Assembly: GCA_028713595.1 (NCBI GenBank)
Contig: JAQTNZ010000148.1
Coordinates: 1-6,738, forward strand
DNA: 6,738 nucleotides
Origin: Methylovulum sp.
Lineage (GTDB): Bacteria; Pseudomonadota; Gammaproteobacteria; Methylococcales; Methylomonadaceae
Direction of reading: 5' to 3'
The notes under the pieces are model-generated. The model worked only from the letters and a program-made list of their open reading frames with translations. It was not told where the DNA came from and ran no database searches. Positions 1 through 5,472 of the stretch are shown piece by piece (within the stretch, counting starts at the first letter, position 1; every line of letters begins with the position of its first letter). The position numbers and the translations under genes were made by a program.

Positions 1-1079
1 TCATGCAAGAACAAATCGTCCATGGCATTGGTGTCATTGGCAACCAAATTGGCAGCGGATGAATTGAAGCTTACCAACCGCCCGTCCGCACTGATGGATG
101 GAAAACTCCAAGGGACTGTATTGCCCGGGGAATCGCCATTGCCCTCAATACCCGCCGAATCTACGCTAACGCGCGTGGTCGCGCCGCTGAGGCGGTCATG
201 GACAAACATATCCCGCTTATCGTTAGTGTCGTCCCCGACAAGGTTCGATGATGCTGAATTGAACACCACAAACCGCCCATCGGCACTCAGGTTGCCAATA
301 AAGCTGCCGTCAGCATTATGGTCAGCGCCATTATTGTTGCCCTGTTCGCCGTTGGAATTGACGCTGGCACGGGTTATTTGGCCGCTGAGGCGGTTACGGA
401 CAAAAATATCCCAAGTATTGTTGGTGTCCCCTGGCACCAGATTGCTGGCCGCCGATTCAAAGCTGATAAAATTGCCATCGGCACTGATCATGGGCCGATA
501 ACTGGAACCTAAGCCATCAGCACCTTGGGCATTGACACTGATACACTGGGTTTTGGCCGTTTGCCGGTCATGGAGGAAAATATGCGGCCCGAACGATGAG
601 CAACCGCCGCGAGGGAACACTGGGGCTGTATTAAAAACCACAAAGCGCCCGTCGGCACTGGCGGAAAAGAAATAGACGTTATCTTGTTGGCCTTTACCGT
701 TAGCATCTACCGTTACCCGTGTGGTTTGGCCGCTGGTCATGTCGTGGACATAAACATGGGTAGTTCTTAGATCAAGATTGGAATCAGCCACCAAGGATGT
801 CGCTCCAGATAAAAACGCCACTAGCTTGCCGTCTGCGCTAATCCAAGGTTGATAGCTGTCGGCGTTGGCTTCATCGCCTAGTGAACTGATGCTGGCACGG
901 GTAATAGCACCTGTCAGGCGGTCTTTGACAAAAATATCGGCATAATTGTTGGTGTCGTTGCTGACAAGGTTGCTGGCATGGGAAGAGAAGGCCACATAAC
1001 GGCCATCGGCACTGATGGCCGGTTCGGCACTGGCGCTGTTGCCTTGCAAACCATTGGCATCGACACTGACGCGTGTAGT
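1..1079 (-). repeat. Six tandem propeller-blade coding repeats
   Basis: Blades map to 1079-909, 908-729, 728-555, 554-381, 380-183 and 182 to the edge, that is 171, 180, 174, 174, 198 and at least 182 bases. The similarity shows in the DNA as well as the protein; for example, a gcggt-n(3-4)-gacaaa(a/c)ata motif recurs near 190, 390 and 920 on the plus strand. Blade 5 is about eight residues longer, because a second ADGSF-like segment precedes its core SADGRF. Confidence 0.75.
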
Positions 1080-1151
1080 CTGGCCTAGGGCAAAAGCTAA
1101 GCTTGGCAATAATGCCAAGACCAGATATACCGGTTTGAATACTGGGTTCAT
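1..1151 (-). CDS. Secreted PD40/TolB-like beta-propeller repeat protein, 3' end off the window
   Basis: Open from an ATG at 1151-1149 to the left edge: 383 whole codons plus two bases, no stop seen. An AAAGGA ribosome binding site lies about nine bases upstream. Residues 1-21 form a Sec signal peptide (MNPVFKPVYLVLALLPSLAFA) with probable cleavage after AFA. The mature part is six copies of a 57-66 residue repeat. Each holds a TTRVSV-like strand, a SADGRFVVF-like core, an (S)NLVxxDTN loop and a D(I/M)FVHDRLSG-like strand. This is the PD40/TolB family of WD40-like propeller blades, so an extracytoplasmic propeller is expected, used for binding rather than catalysis. No catalytic motif is visible. 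Cys184 and Cys203 in repeats 3 and 4 could form a disulfide. It is transcribed divergently from the HzsA-like gene. Ligand and exact function are unknown. The fold call is firm. Confidence 0.85.
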   Translation of the reverse strand, partial: MNPVFKPVYLVLALLPSLAFALGQTTRVSVDANGLQGNSASAEPAISADGRYVAFSSHASNLVSNDTNNYADIFVKDRLTGAITRASISSLGDEANADSYQPWISADGKLVAFLSGATSLVADSNLDLRTTHVYVHDMTSGQTTRVTVDANGKGQQDNVYFFSASADGRFVVFNTAPVFPRGGCSSFGPHIFLHDRQTAKTQCISVNAQGADGLGSSYRPMISADGNFISFESAASNLVPGDTNNTWDIFVRNRLSGQITRASVNSNGEQGNNNGADHNADGSFIGNLSADGRFVVFNSASSNLVGDDTNDKRDMFVHDRLSGATTRVSVDSAGIEGNGDSPGNTVPWSFPSISADGRLVSFNSSAANLVANDTNAMDDLFLH

Positions 1152-1259
1152 AATGGGCTGTCCTTTAGTGGGTAGGAAGTGGCGAACCCAGAGTCTAACA
1201 CCAAGGATAAGACCGGTTAAAGTGAATATTAACTTGACTTCATCATCAGCTTACCTCCG

Positions 1260-1426
1260 AGGGGCTTAACAGTCCCCTAATGCTTGTCACCGTCATCAAT
1301 TCCTATGCCCGTCGAACCGGCTCATCCAATTATCATGGACGAATCCTCGCCCTTAGCCACAGTCCGACGAGGCTGAATCGAACCCCGCAAATAGCTCTCC
1401 ATCTATTGGTTAACCCATTAGGGTTA
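1260..1426. other. Cluster of short hairpins, possible structured leader of the PD40 gene
   Basis: Four inverted repeats are visible: AGGGG/CCCCT at 1260-1264 and 1274-1278; TCCA/TGGA at 1325-1328 and 1336-1339; CCTCG/CGAGG at 1345-1349 and 1368-1372; and TAACCC/GGGTTA at 1411-1416 and 1421-1426 with a 4-base loop. If transcription runs toward the PD40 gene they would lie in its 5' leader, which would then exceed 270 bases. I compared the segment from memory with cobalamin, c-di-GMP-I, TPP, SAH and tmRNA patterns and found no convincing match. Short stems of this kind also arise by chance. Confidence 0.3.
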
Positions 1427-1476
1427 GCGTTATGACTGTTGTCTTGTCGGCCACATCGGCGCGGTTAGCCACGAAC

Positions 1477-1547
1477 CGAAAGCCAATGTAAATAATGCCA
1501 AAGCGAAAGGTAAATAATACCAGAACGAAAGGTAATTTTTACAAAAG
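1477..1547. repeat. Three tandem ~22-bp repeats
   Basis: Units begin with CGAAAG at 1477, 1504 and 1526. Units 2 (1504-1525) and 3 (1526-1547) are exactly 22 bases and abut; both start CGAAAGGTAA. Unit 1 (1477-1503) differs by an internal insertion of about five bases but shares TAAATAAT and CCAxAA with unit 2. The 22-base period is close to two helical turns, which would put all copies on one face of the DNA. This suggests a regulatory protein-binding array upstream of the 29-codon ORF and the HzsA-like gene. Confidence 0.6.
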
Positions 1548-1594
1548 CTTTTGCCGTTAACAATTCATTCACCATTTTTGAATACTCTAGGGCC

Positions 1595-1614
1595 TCTAAT
1601 GTTTTTGCATTAGA
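1595..1614. promoter_or_regulatory. 7-bp inverted repeat, possible operator
   Basis: TCTAATG (1595-1601) and CATTAGA (1608-1614) are perfect inverted arms around a 6-base TTTTTG spacer, 33 bases before the ATG of the 29-codon ORF. The size suits a dimeric repressor site or a small RNA hairpin. No -35/-10 pair near it is good enough to call. Confidence 0.4.
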
Positions 1615-1647
1615 CGTTTAATGTTTATTAACCCTTGAGGAAAAACT

Positions 1648-1737
1648 ATGTACGGTAAAAAATTCCCATTGGCTTTTGCCAAGCCGGATGTGAACCGCCG
1701 CCCAATGGGCTTTGGCGGCAGGTCGCCCTACTTTTAA
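1648..1737 (+). CDS. Candidate 29-residue small basic peptide
   Basis: The ATG is preceded by TTGAGGA, with GAGG seven bases from the start, a good Shine-Dalgarno at ideal spacing. The peptide begins MYGKKFPLAFAKPDVNRR and ends GFGGRSPYF. It has six Lys/Arg against one Asp, a glycine-rich stretch and two tyrosines, at positions 2 and 28. There is no hydrophobic segment long enough for a signal peptide or membrane helix, and no Cys. I do not recognise a family. It lies downstream of the tandem repeats and inverted repeat, on the same strand as the HzsA-like gene, which starts 248 bases later. It could be a real small protein, a leader peptide, or the start of a decayed gene. The ribosome binding site and placement are the only support. 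Confidence 0.4.
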   Translation: MYGKKFPLAFAKPDVNRRPMGFGGRSPYF

Positions 1738-1985
1738 TGTTAGCCGCCATTGGTAAGGCCTGTCAAAACGGCAAAACTTAAGTGGCTGTAATTATAGGCC
1801 TTGGTGGTTATGTAACTATCGCACACTGAAGCCCTTGAAACCTTTATTTGGCCGTGCGGAATGGACTTTATGAGGACAGTCAATGATTGTTCCGTAACGG
1901 TTAACGGTACGCCATGTTTACCCATCAGTCAAAAAACACCATTAACTTTAACGACAACACACCAAATTTAACTTAGGAGTTTGGC

Positions 1986-4178
1986 ATGATTAAAAAATTC
2001 ACCGGATTGGGGCTATTGCTGCTTGCCCAATTGGCTAATCCTTGTAGCGCGGCAATTAACAACCCTATCGTCTTCGTCACTCAAGTGCCGATACCGGGCG
2101 ATTTTTGCGCGTTGACATCCACCTTTTGCAATCAACAGGGCGATATTGATAGCAGCGGGCGCGGTGGCGATTTATGGATTCGTTATCCCGATGGCAGCTT
2201 AAAAAACTTGACCCAAGCGGCAGGCTTAGGCCAAACAGGTTTGCAAGGCAACCGGAGCATTGCTGTCCGTGACCCTTCGATACATTGGGATGGCAATAAG
2301 GTGATCTTTAGTATGGTCATCGGTGCGCCTGCGCATTTTCAAGTCAAACGCTTCAATTGGCAATTGTATGAAATTACAGGCTTGGGAAAGAATGACACGC
2401 CAGTAATTACTAAGGTCGCCAAGCAGCCTGCGACTTATAATAATGTCAGCCCGACCTATGGCACGGATGATAGCATTATTTTCGCGTCTGACCGTCCGCG
2501 TGGGGGCGCGGCGCATTTATATCCACAATTGGATGAATATGAAGAGGCGCCGACCGTGACCGGTTTGTGGCGCTTGCAACCAACCACAGGTTCGTTGACC
2601 ATGTTAACTCATGCACCATCGGGCGATTTTAGCCCGATGGTGGACAGTTTTGGGCGGGTTATTTTTACCCGTTGGGATCATTTGCAACAAGACCAACAGG
2701 CGGCGGCGGATCGGGCGGGTGGTGATTATGGGACGTTTAATTATGCTAATGAATCAGCCAAGGCCAAAATTTTAAATGACCGTACCGAGGTGTTTCCAGA
2801 GCCTATCCGGCGGGACACTATTTCTTTGGCGGGAACTAATCTGACGGGTCATAGCTTTAACCAGTTTTTCCCTTGGCAAATTAACGAAGACGGTACGGAA
2901 ATGGAAACTGTCAACCATATTGGGCGGCATGAGCTGGGCGGGACATTTGTCGATGCGGTGTTTACCGATGATCCTGATTTAACGTTCCAAATAAATAGCC
3001 TCAACCCGAATAAAATCACCAATTTTTTCCAGATTAAACAAGACCCAACCAACCCCAATTTTTTTATTGGCATCAACGCGCCTGAATTTGGCACGCATGC
3101 TTCCGGGCAAATTGTGCGTCTGACCAATGTCGATCCTATCCATAATGCCGATGAGATGCGGATTGATTATCTGACGGATATATCGACTTTTTCGATTATT
3201 GGTGAGGGTGAAACGCCGCCACCTGAGGATTCCGGCCATTACCGCGACCCTGCCGTGCTGTCTGACGGTACGTTGATCGCCGCCCATACGGCAGAGACCC
3301 GCCAAGACAAGGATGAAGGCTCAACCTCAGCGAATAATGCCAATTCCTTTCCGAAGTCGCGTTATACCTTCCGCCTGCGTACCTTAAAACAGTTGCCGAA
3401 TGGCACTTGGACAGCCGATCAGCCGTTGACTACCGGCATCACCAAGGACATCAGCTATTTTAGTCCAGACACCTTACGGCATTACTCAACCGAGTTATGG
3501 GAATTGCAGCCTGTGGAAGTTAAGGCTCGATTAAGACCGGCCCGCCGTATCGCGTCTTTAGGGGCGCCAGAGCAACAAATTTTGCAACAAGAGGGTGTGA
3601 GTGAGGCTAGTTTGCGCCAATTTCTGGAAAGCAAAGGCTTGGCGTTGGCGATTATGCGCAATGTCACACAACGTGACCATAGCGACAAGCAACAGCCTTA
3701 TAACTTGGCGGTGGCCGGTTCGGCAACACAAACTTTGGGCAATTCAGGCAAGCTTTATGAAGTGGCGCATTTCCAAGCCTTCCAAGCCGACCAGATTCGG
3801 GGCTTGTTTGGTTGTTGCGGTTCGACCACGCCGAAAGAGGGGCGGCGGGTGCTAGGGGAGCCTTTGCATAGCGTCACCGCCAATCCACCACTGACTGCGG
3901 GCGCACCCAAAGGCAGTGTCAAAATTGCCGGTGACGGTTCGGTGGCGATGTTGTTGCCGACCCGCCGTGCCTTGAGCTGGCAAATCACCGACCCTGCCGG
4001 TAAGTTTGTCGTCCGGGAGCGTAACTGGCTGACCTTGCAACCCGGGGAAATCCGTACCTGCCCCGCCTGTCATGCACCGAATACGGCGGATCAGGCAGGA
4101 CGGCCAGCAGTCACCAATCCACCCGAAGCGTTACGCCAAATGTTGGTCTTTTTGAAAGCGAACGGCAGTTTGCAATAG
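1986..4178 (+). CDS. Exported HzsA-like (hydrazine synthase alpha-related) monohaem propeller protein
   Basis: A 730-residue protein; the ATG follows AGGAG by six bases. Residues 1-23 form a Sec signal peptide (cleavage near CSA or SAA), so it is periplasmic or surface exposed. Residues about 90-440 carry propeller-type strands, such as SPTYGTDDSIIFASDRP (155-171), FSPMVDSFGRVIFTRWDH (215-232) and RDPAVLSDGTLIAAH (420-434). The C-terminal part has a vicinal Cys pair (610-611) and one haem c site, CPACH, at 692-696, followed by only 34 residues. This layout matches proteins annotated as HzsA-related. True anammox hydrazine synthase alpha carries two haems and a further C-terminal domain, both missing here, so hydrazine synthesis should not be inferred. 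Cys41 and Cys48 may form a disulfide. The role is unknown; redox chemistry or electron transfer is inferred from the haem. Confidence 0.75.
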   Translation: MIKKFTGLGLLLLAQLANPCSAAINNPIVFVTQVPIPGDFCALTSTFCNQQGDIDSSGRGGDLWIRYPDGSLKNLTQAAGLGQTGLQGNRSIAVRDPSIHWDGNKVIFSMVIGAPAHFQVKRFNWQLYEITGLGKNDTPVITKVAKQPATYNNVSPTYGTDDSIIFASDRPRGGAAHLYPQLDEYEEAPTVTGLWRLQPTTGSLTMLTHAPSGDFSPMVDSFGRVIFTRWDHLQQDQQAAADRAGGDYGTFNYANESAKAKILNDRTEVFPEPIRRDTISLAGTNLTGHSFNQFFPWQINEDGTEMETVNHIGRHELGGTFVDAVFTDDPDLTFQINSLNPNKITNFFQIKQDPTNPNFFIGINAPEFGTHASGQIVRLTNVDPIHNADEMRIDYLTDISTFSIIGEGETPPPEDSGHYRDPAVLSDGTLIAAHTAETRQDKDEGSTSANNANSFPKSRYTFRLRTLKQLPNGTWTADQPLTTGITKDISYFSPDTLRHYSTELWELQPVEVKARLRPARRIASLGAPEQQILQQEGVSEASLRQFLESKGLALAIMRNVTQRDHSDKQQPYNLAVAGSATQTLGNSGKLYEVAHFQAFQADQIRGLFGCCGSTTPKEGRRVLGEPLHSVTANPPLTAGAPKGSVKIAGDGSVAMLLPTRRALSWQITDPAGKFVVRERNWLTLQPGEIRTCPACHAPNTADQAGRPAVTNPPEALRQMLVFLKANGSLQ

Positions 4179-4188
4179 GCTAAAAGCA

Positions 4189-4228
4189 CCGCCGTCTTGC
4201 CAGTAACCCTTAACTGGCAGGGCGGCGG
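4189..4228. terminator. Strong 16-bp hairpin between convergent genes, probable bidirectional terminator
   Basis: Arms 4189-4204 and 4213-4228 pair over 16 bp, including two G-T wobbles, around an 8-base loop. It begins 10 bases after the HzsA-like stop codon. On the plus strand no T-run follows. On the minus strand the stem is followed by TGCTTTTAG, so the better terminator geometry serves the minus-strand transcript through the cyclic-nucleotide-binding gene and the channel-gene remnant. Confidence 0.65.
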
Positions 4229-4233
4229 AACCG

Positions 4234-4290
4234 TCAAGCAGGGGAAACGATCACGCCGTCACTAAATGCTTCCAGTCGGTTTTTACCCAT
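4234..4290 (-). pseudogene. 5' remnant of a TMEM175/DUF1211 family channel gene
   Basis: Reading from an ATG at 4290-4288, the 18 codons give MGKNRLEAFSDGVIVSPA and then TGA. An AGGAG ribosome binding site sits five bases before the ATG. The first 14 residues match the conserved start of bacterial TMEM175 (DUF1211) proteins, including the RxxxFSDG signature of the first membrane helix of this potassium-channel family. In intact members VIA plus a hydrophobic helix follows, and the protein is usually around 200 residues. Here the match stops near position 4248 and a stop comes four codons later, just before the hairpin at 4189-4228. It looks like the head of a gene lost by deletion. It lies 39 bases downstream of the cyclic-nucleotide-binding gene on the same strand, so the two were probably one operon. 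The family match is from memory. Confidence 0.7.
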
Positions 4291-4324
4291 AGCGGCTCCT
4301 GTTAAGGGCTTTATATTGGCAAAT

Positions 4325-4340
4325 CCCCATCAAGATGAGG
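4325..4340 (-). other. Small hairpin overlapping the stop codon of the cNMP-binding gene
   Basis: On the minus strand CCTCAT and GTGGGG-like arms (4340-4335 and 4330-4325, read CCTCAT/ATGGGG) pair over six bases around a CTTG tetraloop that includes part of the TGA stop. No T-run follows. Too weak to call a terminator. Confidence 0.25.
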
Positions 4341-4692
4341 TTTGTTTGCGCAAGCGGTCGGCCAACACGCGCATGACATTCAGGGCGAAATACGGGTGTT
4401 CTTGGACAAGGAAATTAAAATACTTTTCGTTAATGGCAACCACTTCGCAATCGGTTTTGGCAATGGCATCGGCGTACCTGATTTTGCTGTCGATCAACGC
4501 CATTTCGCCAAAAATTTCCCCCGCACCTAGCGTTATCAGCTCTTTGCCATCCAGCACGATACCCACTTCACCCGCCTTAACGTAATACATTTCTTCGCCC
4601 ACTTCTCCTGAGGCAAATATGGTTTGGCTTGCCGAAAAATTTTTGACGTTTTTGTCGCTGTTCAGCATATTGAAATTGGCGGGTGACGGCAT
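4330..4692 (-). CDS. Stand-alone cyclic-nucleotide-binding domain protein (CRP fold, no DNA-binding domain)
   Basis: A 120-residue cytosolic protein without signal peptide. The ATG is preceded by AAGGAAG at about five bases; a second ATG at codon 9 lacks this support. Residues 15-117 cover one cyclic-nucleotide-binding beta-roll and its C-terminal helix. The phosphate-binding cassette is at 58-76, with GEIFGEMALID: Glu63 for the ribose and Arg72 nine residues on for the cyclic phosphate, the spacing of protein kinase A type sites. The residue after Arg is Tyr73, where Ala, Ser or Thr is usual. There is no helix-turn-helix, kinase or channel part, so the protein must act on a partner or as a sensor subunit. 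The channel-gene remnant 39 bases downstream hints at a lost partner. The upstream minus-strand gene ends 96 bases away and could be co-transcribed. Confidence 0.85.
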   Translation of the reverse strand: MPSPANFNMLNSDKNVKNFSASQTIFASGEVGEEMYYVKAGEVGIVLDGKELITLGAGEIFGEMALIDSKIRYADAIAKTDCEVVAINEKYFNFLVQEHPYFALNVMRVLADRLRKQTSS

Positions 4693-4743
4693 GGAACTTC
4701 CTTAAGTTAAGTGGTTTAAAGAGTGATTAACGCATAGTGGGGG

Positions 4744-4768
4744 AAGCTTAGCAAGCGCAAGCAAGCTT
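4744..4768. repeat. AAGCTT inverted repeat with internal GCAAGC copies
   Basis: Self-complementary AAGCTT hexamers at 4744-4749 and 4763-4768 can pair as a 6-bp stem. Between them GCAAGC occurs at 4751-4756 and 4757-4762 overlaps a near copy. It sits 20 bases beyond the stop of the 154-residue gene on the minus strand. There is no T-run, so a terminator role is doubtful; a weak attenuating hairpin is possible. Confidence 0.3.
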
Positions 4769-4788
4769 ATCTGGGTTCGGTTTATGGG

Positions 4789-5253
4789 TTATTCCTTTTC
4801 GCCATCCCAACCATTGCCTAGGTCTAAGTTGGTGTCATTGCCCCAATTTCCTGAAAAATGGGCTAAGTCTTCCGAAAAAATAATCCGTACTGTCCCATTG
4901 CCATCTTCATCATGCCATTGGAACTGTAAGGTGTTAGGGCCTGCGATTTCTGCCTTGACAAGCTCGCCGGCCCGCGTCCTGTCACCTTCTTCAATCACAT
5001 AAGCGCCGGTTATTTTGTTTACCTTACTGACGCTAAATGTGGTTTTGATGGGGTGGCGGGTCTTGGCGCTGGCGATAACGCCTTGGTAGTCGCCCGTTAT
5101 CTTAAAAAACCACGGGGCTTGGCTGTCCTCGGTTTCAGCATTATCCGTGGCCTGCGCTTCGCCAGAAAACAGTTTGTCAGGGCCGATGATGCCGATACCC
5201 AGCATCGCCATGCCTAGGCTTAAAATGAGCGCTTTTGATGCAGTGCCGGTCAC
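4789..5253 (-). CDS. Exported protein of unknown function, 154 residues
   Basis: The frame opens with GTG at 5253-5251, the first start after an in-frame stop, and no clear Shine-Dalgarno precedes it. ATG codons at residues 15 and 17 would cut into the hydrophobic segment, so GTG is preferred. Residues 8-24 are hydrophobic and follow Lys7; cleavage after GEAQA (residue 35) is likely, otherwise it is a membrane anchor. The mature part is acidic and rich in short beta-like stretches: a WFFKITGDYQGVI strand (48-60), TTFSVSKVNKITGAYVI (71-87), then TLQFQWHDEDGNGTVRIIF (108-126) and HFSGNWG (132-138). The Trp, Gly and aromatic pattern resembles a small lipocalin-like barrel that ends in an FxGxW strand, but I cannot name a family. 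There are no Cys residues and no catalytic motif. Confidence 0.7.
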   Translation of the reverse strand: MTGTASKALILSLGMAMLGIGIIGPDKLFSGEAQATDNAETEDSQAPWFFKITGDYQGVIASAKTRHPIKTTFSVSKVNKITGAYVIEEGDRTRAGELVKAEIAGPNTLQFQWHDEDGNGTVRIIFSEDLAHFSGNWGNDTNLDLGNGWDGEKE

Positions 5254-5297
5254 TTTGACCGAAGGGCGGCAAAGGATGATAGCCCTAGGTCGGGCAT

Positions 5298-5326
5298 AGT
5301 TTAGCTAGGCTTACAAGGGATGGCAA
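5298..5326 (-). promoter_or_regulatory. Candidate sigma-70 promoter for the 154-residue gene
   Basis: On the minus strand TTGCCA (5326-5321, five of six consensus bases) and TAAACT (5303-5298, four of six) are separated by exactly 17 bases. Transcription would start near 5291 and leave a leader of about 38 bases before the GTG. A GCCC/GGGC inverted repeat (5282-5285 and 5292-5295) lies at the expected start site and could affect initiation. Confidence 0.45.
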
Positions 5327-5408
5327 TAATGTGATGCAAGTAATTTTTGATGCGCCACATCAACGCCCTAGCATTTAAACCGCTGGGCGCTTCTGTTTAA
5401 GGCAAGCC

Positions 5409-5434
5409 GCTGACAGGGGGCTTTCCCTGTCAGC
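5409..5434 (-). terminator. Perfect 10-bp hairpin downstream of the reductase gene
   Basis: GCTGACAGGG (5409-5418) and CCCTGTCAGC (5425-5434) pair perfectly around a 6-base loop, starting 38 bases past the reductase stop. On the minus strand it is followed by GGCTTGCCTTAAAC, with no proper T-run. It may be a terminator of low intrinsic strength or a 3' end stabiliser. Confidence 0.55.
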
Positions 5435-5472
5435 AACGCATAGTTAGCGAACCGGGCGCGTTTTCAGCCCCC

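Larger units (their letters stand above)
1152..1985. other. 834-base divergent intergenic region
   Basis: This gap separates the PD40 protein gene (minus) from the HzsA-like gene (plus). I find no tRNA, rRNA, insertion sequence or known riboswitch in it. What it holds is listed separately: hairpins on the PD40-gene side (1260-1426), three tandem 22-bp repeats (1477-1547), an inverted repeat (1595-1614) and a 29-codon ORF (1648-1737). Two further small signals are an AAAAGCTTTT palindrome at 1543-1552 and a tandem 7-bp direct repeat, TAACGGT, at 1895-1901 and 1902-1908. Both promoters for the flanking genes should lie here, but I could not place either with confidence. Confidence 0.6.

Noticed and set aside
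22..501. 159-codon open frame on the plus strand
   Set aside because: It is antisense to the PD40 repeat gene. The minus frame has a signal peptide and six clear blades, and the plus frame is a repetitive shadow of those repeats.
1305..1376. 23-codon plus-strand ORF starting MPVEPAHP
   Set aside because: No Shine-Dalgarno and no recognisable family; it lies within the hairpin cluster.
1293..1395. tRNA or tmRNA, suggested by GGGGTTCGATTC and GGTTCGACGGGC on the minus strand
   Set aside because: The TTCGATT loop has no pairing stem, there is no acceptor stem or CCA, and no tmRNA tag reading frame is present.
1477..1547. CRISPR array
   Set aside because: The 22-bp units abut without unique spacers, and no cas gene is present.
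1740..1925. 61-codon minus-strand frame in the intergenic region
   Set aside because: No ribosome binding site, no recognisable motif, and it overlaps the likely 5' region of the HzsA-like gene.
1861..1971. 36-codon plus-strand ORF just before the HzsA-like gene
   Set aside because: Poor ribosome binding site and a low-complexity Thr-rich end; no support beyond being open.
1986..4178. True hydrazine synthase alpha of an anammox organism
   Set aside because: Only one CxxCH, no second haem domain, and no hzsB/hzsC neighbours; only a family-level resemblance is supportable.
4729..5444. Perfect 10-bp direct repeat AACGCATAGT flanking the 154-residue gene (4729-4738 and 5435-5444), as a possible target-site duplication
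   Set aside because: Many 10-base coincidences are expected by chance in a window of this size, and no transposase or terminal inverted repeat accompanies it.
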